A stretch of DNA of 60,469 nucleotides from contig DABG01000013.1 of the NCBI GenBank assembly GCA_002103075.1, forward strand, positions 1 through 60,469, written 5' to 3'. A program made the translations under genes and the position numbers. Every line of letters starts with the position of its first letter. The first letter of the stretch is position 1. The notes below the pieces were generated by a model. The model did no database searches. It saw only the letters and a program-made list of their open reading frames with translations, and was not told the origin of the DNA. This DNA comes from Candidatus Gastranaerophilales bacterium HUM_9. GTDB taxonomy: Bacteria; Cyanobacteriota; Vampirovibrionia; Gastranaerophilales; Gastranaerophilaceae. This document shows positions 1 through 7,914 of the stretch, piece by piece.

Positions 1-1263
1 CCGTTGCAACCAGATAGACCAATGCCGCCGCATAGTCCAAACCAGCCAAGTCAACCGAATATGCCAAATCAACCGTTGCCACCAAATAATAATGGTGTGC
101 GTCCAAACCCACCGTTGCAACCTGATAGACCGATTGTTCCAAACAATCCAACACAACCGTTGCCACCAAATAATAATGGTGTGCGTCCAAACCCACCGTT
201 GCAACCTGAAAGACCGATTGTTCCAAACAATCCGACACAACCGTTGCCACCAAACAATAATGGTGTGCGACCAAACCCACCGTTGCAACCTGATAGACCT
301 ATGCCACCACATGATAATATTCGTCCACCACATTTTGACGGTATGCGTCCAAATCCACCTTTCCCACCAAATAATAATGTTATTCCACCGAACACTCAAT
401 ATCTAACAGGAAATGTGGAGATGTTATCTCCTCGTCATTTACATAATACCCATCAGCATGAACATATTATTGATAAACCACCTGTTGAAAATCCTTCTAG
501 TGAAATTGGTGCAGTAAAAGATTCTACTTTAGATGATGCTCAAGCAATACTTTATCAACAGTTGTCAATGAACGATATTGCAAATCCGACTTTGACTCAA
601 ATGCGTCAAAGATTGTCAGATGATGCTTTTGAACTATTGTTTACAGGCATGTTAAATCTTAATGATTTGTCTAATACAATTAAGCATAATGGAAAAGATG
701 CACGTTCAAAGTTAATTCTAGCTTTAGCGAATGCTTCAAAGCAAGGAGTTGATAATACCCAAATTTCTGGTTCATTGAAGATGGTTTCAGAAAGTATGGC
801 GATGGAAGAAAATAACCCTGCATCTATTTTGAAAAATATTATTCTTTTGTATCTTCCTTGGTATCCTTTACAAGATGGTGTTGGGTTTAATCTTGCGATA
901 GAGACAATGCCAAATATGTCTGATTTTTCATCATTATTAAAAGTGTTTATCCAAACAAGACATTATGGAAACGTGAATGGCTCTTTGATTTTGATGAATG
1001 CAAATAATGTTGATATGCAAATTCAGTGTGATGACAAATTCCCAAAAGATGATTTATTAGAACGTATGAAAGAAGTTACTCAAAACCATACAATGCAATC
1101 AAATATTACTGTTGAACAACGTGTTCAGATGGAGAATGAGGTTGAAAACCAACAGGCAAAAGTAAATTTGTCATCAACTTATGATTTGAATCCGTTTTTA
1201 CTTTTGATGGCTCATTCGTTTATTAAAAATACGATTATTATTGATGGCTCTGCAAATGCTTAG
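1..1263 (+). CDS. Proline-rich repeat protein with possible FliK-like C-terminus (5' truncated)
   Basis: The reading frame is open from the first base of the window, and the TTG at position 4 lies inside the repeat, so the true start is upstream. The N-terminal part is a Pro/Asn-rich tandem repeat of about 28 residues (PLPPNNNGVRPNPPLQP core), then a linker, then a folded region of about 240 residues. The C-terminal stretch GNVNGSLILMNANNVDMQIQ followed by an amphipathic helix is vaguely like the core of flagellar hook-length control proteins (FliK/SctP). An extended Pro-rich N-terminus with a compact C-terminal domain also fits that family. The fliE-flhA cluster about 8 kb downstream makes the idea plausible, but no clear family motif is visible. 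It could equally be a lineage-specific secreted or surface protein. Confidence 0.6.
   Translation, partial: PLQPDRPMPPHSPNQPSQPNMPNQPLPPNNNGVRPNPPLQPDRPIVPNNPTQPLPPNNNGVRPNPPLQPERPIVPNNPTQPLPPNNNGVRPNPPLQPDRPMPPHDNIRPPHFDGMRPNPPFPPNNNVIPPNTQYLTGNVEMLSPRHLHNTHQHEHIIDKPPVENPSSEIGAVKDSTLDDAQAILYQQLSMNDIANPTLTQMRQRLSDDAFELLFTGMLNLNDLSNTIKHNGKDARSKLILALANASKQGVDNTQISGSLKMVSESMAMEENNPASILKNIILLYLPWYPLQDGVGFNLAIETMPNMSDFSSLLKVFIQTRHYGNVNGSLILMNANNVDMQIQCDDKFPKDDLLERMKEVTQNHTMQSNITVEQRVQMENEVENQQAKVNLSSTYDLNPFLLLMAHSFIKNTIIIDGSANA
70..321 (+). repeat. In-frame 84-bp tandem repeat (three copies) encoding a Pro/Asn-rich motif
   Basis: Copies begin at 70, 154 and 238 with only a few substitutions. The third diverges after about 60 bp. 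Each unit encodes 28 residues with a QPLPPNNNGVRPNPPLQP core. The near identity suggests recent expansion by slippage or recombination and probable length variation between strains. Confidence 0.9.
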
Positions 1264-1657
1264 GGTTAAGTGGAAAGTGTATTATATAATTTGTAATGCG
1301 TAATGTGTAATGCGTAATTAAATGCTGTTTACAGGGATTCCGAATTAAGTTCCATTACTGTCCATGATAATTTTAAACCGTCATTCAGAGCGTGTTGTAA
1401 TTATTTTTGTAACGCAAGCGTGGAATCCCTATAAAGATGTTATAGAGACCCTGAAACGAGTTCAGGGTGACTAGGACTAAATAATAACAGTCATTCCGAA
1501 CTTGTTTCGGAATCCCTACGTACATTTAAAGTCTAAACTTTTTATTTGATACTTGAATGTTAAACAGTTATTGAATTTGAAAATTTTTCAATAGAATTAT
1601 TCGGGACAGTAGTGAAATCAATTTCGAAATAAAACTCTAATATGCTATAATAAACCT
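1264..1657. repeat. Intergenic region with GTAATGCG and GTCATTC repeat modules
   Basis: No gene is seen. Bases 1293-1320 are a run of near-repeats of GTAATGCGTAAT. A second copy in opposite orientation lies at about 39195-39232. Bases 1383-1470 carry a GTCATTCAGAGCG module that recurs, with the same internal AAGCGTGGAATC segment, at 45034-45115. Bases 1490-1520 contain a GTCATTCCGAAC...GGAATCC palindromic module (TTCCGAAC TTG TTTCGGAA). Confidence 0.7.
1646..1657 (+). promoter_or_regulatory. Extended -10 promoter placing the start of the DMT gene at or near +1
   Basis: TGCTATAAT (extended -10, TATAAT at 1646-1651) is followed by only six bases before the ATG at 1658. There is no Shine-Dalgarno. 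Transcription would start at or within a few bases of the ATG, suggesting a leaderless mRNA. No good -35 is visible, which is common with an extended -10. Confidence 0.5.
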
Positions 1658-1996
1658 ATGTTTAGATTTGTTTTACCAATCCTATTATTAACAATCTCAA
1701 ATGTCTTTATGACGTTTGCTTGGTATGGTCACCTAAAGCATAAGTCCACAGCTTTATGGATTGTTATAATCGTTAGTTGGTCAATAGCGTTTTTTGAATA
1801 TTGTTTTCAAGTTCCTGCAAATAGAATTGGTCATACCGTATATTCAGCTGCTCAACTCAAAACTATTCAAGAAATAATTACTCTTATTGTCTTTTCAGGG
1901 TTTTCTGTCTGGTATCTAAAGGAAGAATTCAAATGGAATTATTTAATAGGATTTTTCTTCATTATATTAGCTGCGTTTTTTATATTTAAAAAATAA
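1658..1996 (+). CDS. Small DMT-superfamily membrane protein (DUF486-type)
   Basis: A 112-residue protein made almost entirely of four hydrophobic segments (about residues 3-20, 32-50, 68-85 and 92-110) with short basic loops. It is the size and layout of the DUF486/DMT_6 family of small drug/metabolite-transporter relatives. The internal EYCFQVPANRIGH segment between helices 2 and 3 is typical of that family. Substrate is unknown. It is a single gene followed by a strong terminator. The ATG sits six bases after a TATAAT box, so the mRNA may be leaderless. Confidence 0.85.
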   Translation: MFRFVLPILLLTISNVFMTFAWYGHLKHKSTALWIVIIVSWSIAFFEYCFQVPANRIGHTVYSAAQLKTIQEIITLIVFSGFSVWYLKEEFKWNYLIGFFFIILAAFFIFKK

Positions 1997-2023
1997 TAAA
2001 ATTTTATTTATTGTGTTTTATAT

Positions 2024-2061
2024 AAAGGTGCGAATTTGCAAAGCAAATTCGCACCTTTTTT
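2024..2061 (+). terminator. Rho-independent terminator
   Basis: A long perfect stem (GGTGCGAATTTGC paired with GCAAATTCGCACC, three-base loop) is followed by a T run. It ends transcription of the DMT-type gene. The stem starts with the same GGTGCG as the terminator at 58327-58366. Confidence 0.9.
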
Positions 2062-2234
2062 CTTGTAAAAAGTTTCTCATCTAAAAAGATGAAATTTTTC
2101 GAGAATAAGTTCATATATTCCACTCATATCCGTTATATAAAACAAAGTATACCTTGACTTTTCATAAAAAAACATTAAAAAGACCATGAAAAGAGGGAAA
2201 GGTATTACCCCGAAAATATAGGAGAAATGCCCAA

Positions 2235-3881
2235 ATGGGTATGGCAGCATCACAAGCCCGATATTTAGCGTTATCGGCAAGAAAAACAAATACCGAATAT
2301 GAAGGACAGCAAATCAATCAAGCTCGTACTGCCCTTGCAAATGAGTCTGCCGATTTATTCAACCAAATGTTAGGTATTCAAGTTCCTACTTGTCCTGACA
2401 GTACAAATTATACAAAGCTTCAATACTCTTGGAGCGATGGTATCAATACATCTGTTCTTGATGAATTTTATCAACTTGGTACTGCTGATGAAGAATATAA
2501 CTATGTTGTGAAAAGTTATCATTATGAGAATGTTTATACTGGCTCAAGAAAACTTCTTCATGATCCTCAAATTCAGTCTTCAATGAAACTTGAATATAAT
2601 TATGATGCTGATAATAAAGATTTAAACAAGACATATAACATAAAAATGTATAACTATGATTTTATGCATGATAAATACATTTTTACCCTTGATAATGATG
2701 CAATCAAGACCCTTACTCGTGTAGAAGACGATTGGGGTGATACAAGATTAGAACTTGATGCTATATATGGTCGTACTGAAACATATAGTGCAAATGGATT
2801 TTTCTATGATGATGCTAATGATACATACGTTCTAGATACAGATAAAACTGATGATGATGGCAATCCTATCATTTATACCTTTAATAAAGTTGATATGAAC
2901 GATGAAGAAGCTGTTCAAAAATTAAAAGATACATTTGGTCTTGAATATGATGAAGATGAAAATTATTATTATGATGATAATTCAAAAATGTATGTTAAAG
3001 AAAGCGACATCAAAAATAATAAAAACAATATAGGTATCGCATCAGATATAAAAATTCGTAAGCAAGACGACGGTTCTATCTATTACACCGATGGTGAATA
3101 TTATATGACAGCTCAAGAAATAGCAAATATTACACCAGATAACAATCAAATAACTATGAAAAAAGGTGAAGAAGATAGAAGATTTTTTGACTTTACTGCT
3201 GTGGGTAACTGTAAACTTACAGAACTTACAGAAAAAGACTGGGAAGACAAAGACGTAAAAACAGAGCTTGCTCAAATTATTAAAGATATGCGTGGAGAAA
3301 ACGGAAACGCAGTATCTGCAGCTAATTTTGAAAAATGTTTTGATGAAACAGGTCAATATTTAGGTGGTATTTATTCATTTAAAATGAACGGTGTTGTTTA
3401 TTATACAACCTTAGATGACTTGGAAGAATCAGCAAAAAGTGCATTCTATGAAAATTCTCCAGCAGATAATAGTATAGATATGCAGACAACAAAATTACCT
3501 TACTATAAGGCAACATACTTAAAAACAAAGATTGAAGAAACTCTAAAAGCATTGTTGGAAACAGATGGTTCAGGAAGATTTTCTTCAGTGAAATTTGAAG
3601 ACGACTCGGTTGTTTACACTCTAAATACCGAAGCTATCACAGATGAAGATGCCTATCAAAATGCCATGAATCAGTATTATTATAAACAACAGGTTTATGA
3701 TAAAGCGATTGCAGATATAAACGCAAAAACAGAACTGATTCAGGCTCAGGATAGGACATTGGAGTTAAGGTTAAAACAGTTAGACACTGAACAGAACGCA
3801 CTCCAAACAGAAATGGAAGCCGTTAAAAAAGTTATCAGTAAAAACGTAGAATCTACTTTTAAAACATTTAGCGGTGGTTAA
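2235..3881 (+). CDS. Lineage-specific protein with terminal helices flanking a variable middle; candidate export substrate
   Basis: A 548-residue protein with no recognised enzyme motif. Residues 1-45 form a polar helix (MGMAASQARYLALSARK). The middle (about 50-440) is acidic, Tyr/Asp/Asn-rich and probably beta-rich. The last 75 residues are a strong coiled coil with many Gln/Glu/Leu. Helical ends around a divergent centre is the plan of flagellar axial proteins (flagellin, FlgK, FlgE), but no specific homology is visible. The first 15 residues share a pattern with the protein at 5490 (MGxxASxxR...LxxxK). The ATG at 2235 has AGGAG ten bases upstream. An out-of-frame ATG at 2227 is closer to the SD and may dampen initiation. 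Function unknown. Confidence 0.85.
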   Translation: MGMAASQARYLALSARKTNTEYEGQQINQARTALANESADLFNQMLGIQVPTCPDSTNYTKLQYSWSDGINTSVLDEFYQLGTADEEYNYVVKSYHYENVYTGSRKLLHDPQIQSSMKLEYNYDADNKDLNKTYNIKMYNYDFMHDKYIFTLDNDAIKTLTRVEDDWGDTRLELDAIYGRTETYSANGFFYDDANDTYVLDTDKTDDDGNPIIYTFNKVDMNDEEAVQKLKDTFGLEYDEDENYYYDDNSKMYVKESDIKNNKNNIGIASDIKIRKQDDGSIYYTDGEYYMTAQEIANITPDNNQITMKKGEEDRRFFDFTAVGNCKLTELTEKDWEDKDVKTELAQIIKDMRGENGNAVSAANFEKCFDETGQYLGGIYSFKMNGVVYYTTLDDLEESAKSAFYENSPADNSIDMQTTKLPYYKATYLKTKIEETLKALLETDGSGRFSSVKFEDDSVVYTLNTEAITDEDAYQNAMNQYYYKQQVYDKAIADINAKTELIQAQDRTLELRLKQLDTEQNALQTEMEAVKKVISKNVESTFKTFSGG

Positions 3882-3935
3882 TATATAACTTAAACTAAGG
3901 TAATACAACAAAACAACAAATCAATTGAGGAAATT

Positions 3936-4787
3936 ATGGCTTACAAAAATGACGGACTATTAGTAATAGCAAACAAATTCGGTGCAGCATCAGCTGACGC
4001 TAAATGTATGCTTTACGAAACCTATGACAGATTAAGAGATTTAACTGTATCAGGTTCAGCAAGTTCTGGTACAGGGTTTGAAGCTTGTGGCGGTTTTTTA
4101 TACCAATTAGCAAGTTTGTTTGCACCATCAGCATTTATGACTCAGCTTGGTGGAACACATTCTTTTAATATTCCGGGTACATCATACTGGTCACAATATT
4201 CAGGTGGTACAGGTACTCAAAATGCCGGATATGCCTCTTTTGGTTTAAGTGGGTTAGGAAATTATTCAGGTTTTCCAAATGGAGCAGCAAATGTTTCGTG
4301 GGGTTTAGGAACAGCTACGGGTGGAGCATCTCAAATTGACGGACTTATATCAGGTCTTGGCTCTGCTAGTGGTACAGCTACTGGATATGCGTCAAGTATC
4401 GGTAGTGTTGCTGATGTCGCAAGTGCTGCGGCATACGGGATTGGTACAGCGAACGGTTATGGTATTGGTAAATCAGGTATAATTATGCCTATAGCAGGGC
4501 TTGTTTCTGGTTGGGGTGGTATCATGACTGCTGCCGCTCCATATTTGGGAAGTTTTGGTTTACCTGCTGTTGTTATGGGTAACTTGATGCAAGGTACAAG
4601 TTCAGCTGCTTTAGCAGCATATCAATCTGTTTCTAGTAATGTTTTATCTAATGCTGATACTATCCTTTCTCAAAAGGTTGCTAACATAGAAACCGTTTGT
4701 AAGATGTTGGATACTCAAGGTGACGTTGTTAGAAAGATGTTGAAAGAATCTATCGAAGGTGATAGTAAAGAAATTCAAAACTTATAG
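3936..4787 (+). CDS. Gly/Ala/Ser-rich hypothetical protein with terminal helices
   Basis: A 283-residue protein of unknown function. Residues 1-40 and 235-283 are predicted amphipathic helices. The region about 65-230 is unusually rich in Gly, Ala and Ser with aromatic residues, and includes two long weakly hydrophobic stretches (about 180-215). The composition could suit a membrane-inserting or fibrous secreted protein. There is no signal peptide. A good GAGGAA ribosome site precedes the ATG by four bases. It follows the gene at 2235 by 54 bases, in the same direction, so the two are probably co-transcribed. Confidence 0.8.
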   Translation: MAYKNDGLLVIANKFGAASADAKCMLYETYDRLRDLTVSGSASSGTGFEACGGFLYQLASLFAPSAFMTQLGGTHSFNIPGTSYWSQYSGGTGTQNAGYASFGLSGLGNYSGFPNGAANVSWGLGTATGGASQIDGLISGLGSASGTATGYASSIGSVADVASAAAYGIGTANGYGIGKSGIIMPIAGLVSGWGGIMTAAAPYLGSFGLPAVVMGNLMQGTSSAALAAYQSVSSNVLSNADTILSQKVANIETVCKMLDTQGDVVRKMLKESIEGDSKEIQNL

Positions 4788-4881
4788 TGTGAGTGAGTTA
4801 TTGATTGTGCTTTTTTAATGATAATCAAAACGTATAAAACACGTATCATTTAAACTCGACTGAACAAGATGAGGAATTTAT

Positions 4882-5100
4882 ATGAATAAAAGAATTTTTT
4901 TAAGAATATTATTTAATAATCTATTCAGAAACAATATAATCGCTCATGTAATCAATGCTATTATTAAGTTTTGTAAAGAATTTGATGGAATTAATTATAG
5001 TTCTTTAAAGTATGACAAAAAAATGCCGTTATCTTTAAGCGATACGAAGAAAAACATATTTTTTCAGAGTATCGGCGGTGACAGAATAGACTGCAAGTAG
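4882..5100 (+). CDS. Small basic hypothetical protein
   Basis: A 72-residue protein, basic at the N-terminus with an amphipathic stretch (residues 3-33) and a polar C-terminus. AGGAA lies eight bases before the ATG. It is in the same direction as its neighbours between two coiled-coil/secreted-type candidates. No family is recognised. Confidence 0.55.
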   Translation: MNKRIFLRILFNNLFRNNIIAHVINAIIKFCKEFDGINYSSLKYDKKMPLSLSDTKKNIFFQSIGGDRIDCK

Positions 5101-5200
5101 AGTGTTAAGACATGTTACGAACATGCTAAAATATAGGCAATTATTGGTTAAAACATGTTTTTATATACTTGGAAGTCTAAAAGTTGGGAATTAATAGAAT

Positions 5201-5470
5201 ATGTTAGACTCAGTTAAGACCTCCCTCAAACGACTAAGAAACTTTATAAATTTTTCTCGAGCGTTCTTCGTTCGGAAAAATCCAATAAAGATGTTTGTCA
5301 ATGAGATAGTGACATCCTTAAAAGAAATGTTCAGTATCAGACAAAAACTTAAGATGGCGCAATATAGAGTTAATTACCACAAGCACCAACTTAACAAGAT
5401 GGAAAGCCTGATAGCAGAAAGTAATGAACACACATTCTTGCGAGGAAAGAACTTAAACGAAACTAGGTAG
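5201..5470 (+). CDS. Small basic, coiled-coil-like hypothetical protein
   Basis: An 89-residue, Lys/Arg-rich and largely helical protein ending about 19 bases before the next gene. The ribosome site is weak (GGGA). It could be a chaperone-sized partner of the following coiled-coil protein, but that rests only on size and proximity. Confidence 0.5.
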   Translation: MLDSVKTSLKRLRNFINFSRAFFVRKNPIKMFVNEIVTSLKEMFSIRQKLKMAQYRVNYHKHQLNKMESLIAESNEHTFLRGKNLNETR

Positions 5471-5489
5471 CAACAAAAAGGGTTCAACG

Positions 5490-5834
5490 ATGGGCATTCT
5501 TGCTTCAACAATGAGATTAATGACTTTGACTAACTCTAAGAACGATTATGATATGCGTTTGATGAGCTTGGCAGAGAAAATCTCTGGTGTTACTGCTCAA
5601 ATCGCTGATATAGATGAATTTAACAGTGACCTTGACCCTAATGATCCTGCCGTAAAAAAATTAGAAGCTGAAAAAAAACGCCTTAATCAATATGAGAAAA
5701 AACTAGAAATGCAACAGAAAATGTTACAAACTCAGTTACAAGAGGTTACTCAAGAGTTGCAGGCATGTCAACAGTCCTTGACTCAAAGTATTCAATCTAG
5801 TGGATTCTTTACGTATGGATTAGGCGGAAGATAA
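5490..5834 (+). CDS. Coiled-coil protein sharing an N-terminal signature with the gene at 2235
   Basis: A 114-residue protein. Residues 1-15 read MGILASTMRLMTLTN, matching position by position the MGxxASxxRxxxL pattern at the start of the 548-residue protein upstream. Residues 55-105 are a heptad-rich coiled coil full of Lys, Glu and Gln, ending in a short Gly/aromatic tail (FFTYGLGGR). Size and shape resemble small structural subunits or substrates of type III-like export systems, which is inference only. A T-run terminator follows directly. Confidence 0.8.
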   Translation: MGILASTMRLMTLTNSKNDYDMRLMSLAEKISGVTAQIADIDEFNSDLDPNDPAVKKLEAEKKRLNQYEKKLEMQQKMLQTQLQEVTQELQACQQSLTQSIQSSGFFTYGLGGR

Positions 5835-5867
5835 ATTTCCCTCCCATGATTAGTTTTATTAAAAGAA

Positions 5868-5897
5868 GAACAATGGTTTTCACATTGTTCTTTTTTT
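5868..5897 (+). terminator. Rho-independent terminator
   Basis: Stem GAACAATG / CATTGTTC with a seven-base loop followed by seven T. It separates the 2235-5834 gene run from uppS. Confidence 0.9.
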
Positions 5898-5926
5898 ATG
5901 TATAATTTATTAAGGGAGTATTTTAG

Positions 5927-6667
5927 ATGAAAATGATAACAGATACAGATAATATATTAGAATTAGTTAAAACAACTAATCTTCAGCATATAGCAATTAT
6001 TATGGACGGAAATAGAAGATGGGCTAAGAATAAAGGGTTGCCATCAGCTATTGGTCATAAAAAAGGGGTTGATGCACTTAAAAAAACAGTTTATGCTTGT
6101 GATGATTATGGAATCAAGTATTTGACTGTTTATGCGTTTTCTACAGAAAACTGGAACAGAAAACCAGAAGAAGTGGATTTCTTGATGAATTTGTTAGGAA
6201 ACACTATTAAGAATGAACTTGCAGAATTGCATGAAAACGGTGTCGTGATTTCGTTCTTGGGTGATTTAACGAAATTAAATCCAAAATTGCAAGAGATTTT
6301 ATATAATGCAATCGATGTAACAAAGAATAATACAGGTGTTCATTTGCAGATAGCATTCAACTATGGTGCAAGAGATGAGATTGTGCACGCTGTTAAGAAA
6401 ATCTCTCAAAAAGTGCTTGATAATGAGTTGAAAGTTGAGGATATTACAGAAGATTTGATATCATCAGAGTTGTATACAAGTTCTTGTCCTGACCCTGATT
6501 TGTTGATTAGAACAGGTGGCGAGATAAGAATTTCTAACTATTTGTTGTGGCAAATAGCCTATTCAGAAATCTTGATAGTTGATGAATTTTGGCCAGAGTT
6601 TGATAAAGAGTCTTTAGCTAATGCGGTGAAAGAGTTTTATAGAAGAAATCGCCGTTGGGGTAAGTAA
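5927..6667 (+). CDS. uppS: Isoprenyl (undecaprenyl) diphosphate synthase
   Basis: This cis-prenyltransferase makes the polyprenyl diphosphate lipid carrier used for peptidoglycan and glycan assembly by condensing IPP onto farnesyl diphosphate. It is 246 residues, the usual length. Diagnostic motifs are IAIIMDGNRRWAK with catalytic Asp at residue 27, YAFSTENWNR, FNYGARDE, and the C-terminal PDLLIRTGGEIRISNYLLWQ. The start is chosen at 5927 with GGGAG upstream; a second ATG two codons later is possible. It stands alone between two terminators and converges on rplR. Confidence 0.97.
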   Translation: MKMITDTDNILELVKTTNLQHIAIIMDGNRRWAKNKGLPSAIGHKKGVDALKKTVYACDDYGIKYLTVYAFSTENWNRKPEEVDFLMNLLGNTIKNELAELHENGVVISFLGDLTKLNPKLQEILYNAIDVTKNNTGVHLQIAFNYGARDEIVHAVKKISQKVLDNELKVEDITEDLISSELYTSSCPDPDLLIRTGGEIRISNYLLWQIAYSEILIVDEFWPEFDKESLANAVKEFYRRNRRWGK

Positions 6668-6689
6668 AGGTTTAAAAATATAGATATAG

Positions 6690-6709
6690 GTTGGGGTTTC
6701 TACCCCAAC
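6690..6709. repeat. GTTGGGGT hairpin repeat
   Basis: A perfect 8-bp stem with a TTCT loop (GTTGGGGTTTCTACCCCAAC). It is one of seven copies in the window (also near 19161, 19359, 44376, 45214, 53292 and 54187), all intergenic and most flanked by GTAG or AAAAT. Confidence 0.8.
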
Positions 6710-6716
6710 AAAATAA

Positions 6717-6751
6717 ACAAGGGACGGATTATGAAATAATCCGTCCCTTGT
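6717..6751 (-). terminator. Terminator between convergent uppS and rplR
   Basis: A perfect 16-bp stem (ACAAGGGACGGATTAT and its complement) with a GAA loop. Read on the minus strand it is followed by a T-rich stretch, so it mainly serves the ribosomal operon. It can also block uppS read-through. Confidence 0.85.
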
Positions 6752-6781
6752 TCTTAAACTAGCTCTTATGCCAAGTTAGAA

Positions 6782-7150
6782 TTAGAATTCTAAGCCTGCT
6801 TCTCTAGCTGCGTCAGCTAATGCTGCAACACGTCCGTGATATAAAAAACCACCTCTATCAAATACGATAGATTTAATTCCTGCCTTAAGTGCTTTTTCTG
6901 CAACAGTCTTACCAACTAATTTAGCAGCTTCGATGTTTCCACCATGTCCTAATTGAGCTTTCAAATCTTTGTCGTTTGAAGATGCTGATGCAATTGTTAC
7001 ATGTTTTTCATCATCGATAACTTGTGCATAAATATGCTTTGTACTTCTATAAACAGCTAATCTAGGATATTCAGATGTTCCAACTAATGAAACTCTGATA
7101 GATTTGTGTCTTTTTTGTACTTTTGGTTTTCTAATTTCTTGTTTAATCAT
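6782..7150 (-). CDS. rplR: Ribosomal protein L18
   Basis: A 122-residue 5S-rRNA-binding protein of the large subunit. It has the basic N-terminus (RKPKVQKRHKSIR) and conserved PRLAVYRSTKHIYAQVIDD and FDRGGFLYHGRVAALADAAREAGLEF segments. It is the last gene of an rpsH-rplF-rplR group. Unusually, rpsE, rpmD and rplO do not follow; a terminator and the convergent uppS do. The gap to rplF is 154 bp, long for this operon. Confidence 0.97.
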   Translation of the reverse strand: MIKQEIRKPKVQKRHKSIRVSLVGTSEYPRLAVYRSTKHIYAQVIDDEKHVTIASASSNDKDLKAQLGHGGNIEAAKLVGKTVAEKALKAGIKSIVFDRGGFLYHGRVAALADAAREAGLEF

Positions 7151-7304
7151 TATTTTCTCCTTTTACCCAATCCTTCTTGCCTATAACAAGGGATTATGTG
7201 GGCTACTTTTGTTTACTTTAATAAGATACTTCGCAAAGTTGAAAATAGAAAATCGATAATTGAAAATTAAGAAAATTTCTAAATTCAATCTGCAAAAGAT
7301 TTTC

Positions 7305-7844
7305 TTACTTCTTACCAGCTTTACCAGCTTTACGTCTGATGTATTCGCCTTCGTATCTAACACCTTTTCCTTTGTAAACTTCAGGTGGTCTTTTGCTTCT
7401 GATTTCAGCTGCAACGTCACCAACTGTTTGTTTGTTAGTACCTTTTACAGAAATCTTTGTGTTAGCTTCTACTGTGATTGTAATACCAGCAGGTGGTTCG
7501 ATGATTACAGGGTGTGAATAACCTAATGCCATATTAAGTTTTGTTCCTTCCATGCTTGCTCTGTAACCAACACCTTGAATTTCTAATTTCTTTTCAAATC
7601 CATTAGAAACACCTTCAATCGCATTTGCAATCAATGTTCTTGTTAAACCGTGTAATGCACCAGTTTTTCTGTCGTCATTCAATGGTTCTACAATAACGTG
7701 GTTATCTTCGATGCTTACTTTTATTTCATCTCTGAATGTTACTGATTCAGTTCCTTTTGGTCCTTTTGCTGTAATTGTTTGACCGTCTAATTTAACCTCA
7801 ACTCCTGATGGAATTTCTACAGGTTTTTTACCAATACGTGACAT
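7305..7844 (-). CDS. rplF: Ribosomal protein L6
   Basis: A 179-residue, full-length L6 with MSRIGKKPVEIPSGV at the start and the C-terminal signature RPPEVYKGKGVRYEGEYIRRKAGKAGKK. It binds 23S rRNA near the factor-binding site. An AAAGGAG-like ribosome site precedes the ATG. It is separated from rpsH by 371 bp of repeat DNA instead of the usual few bases. Confidence 0.98.
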   Translation of the reverse strand: MSRIGKKPVEIPSGVEVKLDGQTITAKGPKGTESVTFRDEIKVSIEDNHVIVEPLNDDRKTGALHGLTRTLIANAIEGVSNGFEKKLEIQGVGYRASMEGTKLNMALGYSHPVIIEPPAGITITVEANTKISVKGTNKQTVGDVAAEIRSKRPPEVYKGKGVRYEGEYIRRKAGKAGKK

Positions 7845-7914
7845 ATTATTTTCTCCTTTTCTGTTTAAGCAGCTTTTCTGCCAATTGAACTGCTTAGTTG
7901 TTTTTGTTTTTTAG

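Noticed and set aside
70..321. CRISPR or VNTR-only noncoding array
   Set aside because: The period is 84 bp in one open reading frame with synonymous changes, so it is a coding repeat.
69..395. Long minus-strand and alternate plus-strand frames over the proline-rich repeats
   Set aside because: They are by-products of the repetitive CCA/AAC codon pattern; the plus-strand frame 1 continues into a folded domain and ends properly.
2077..2289. Minus-strand frame across the terminator and the 2235 gene start
   Set aside because: It overlaps a strong terminator tail and a better supported gene with a ribosome site.
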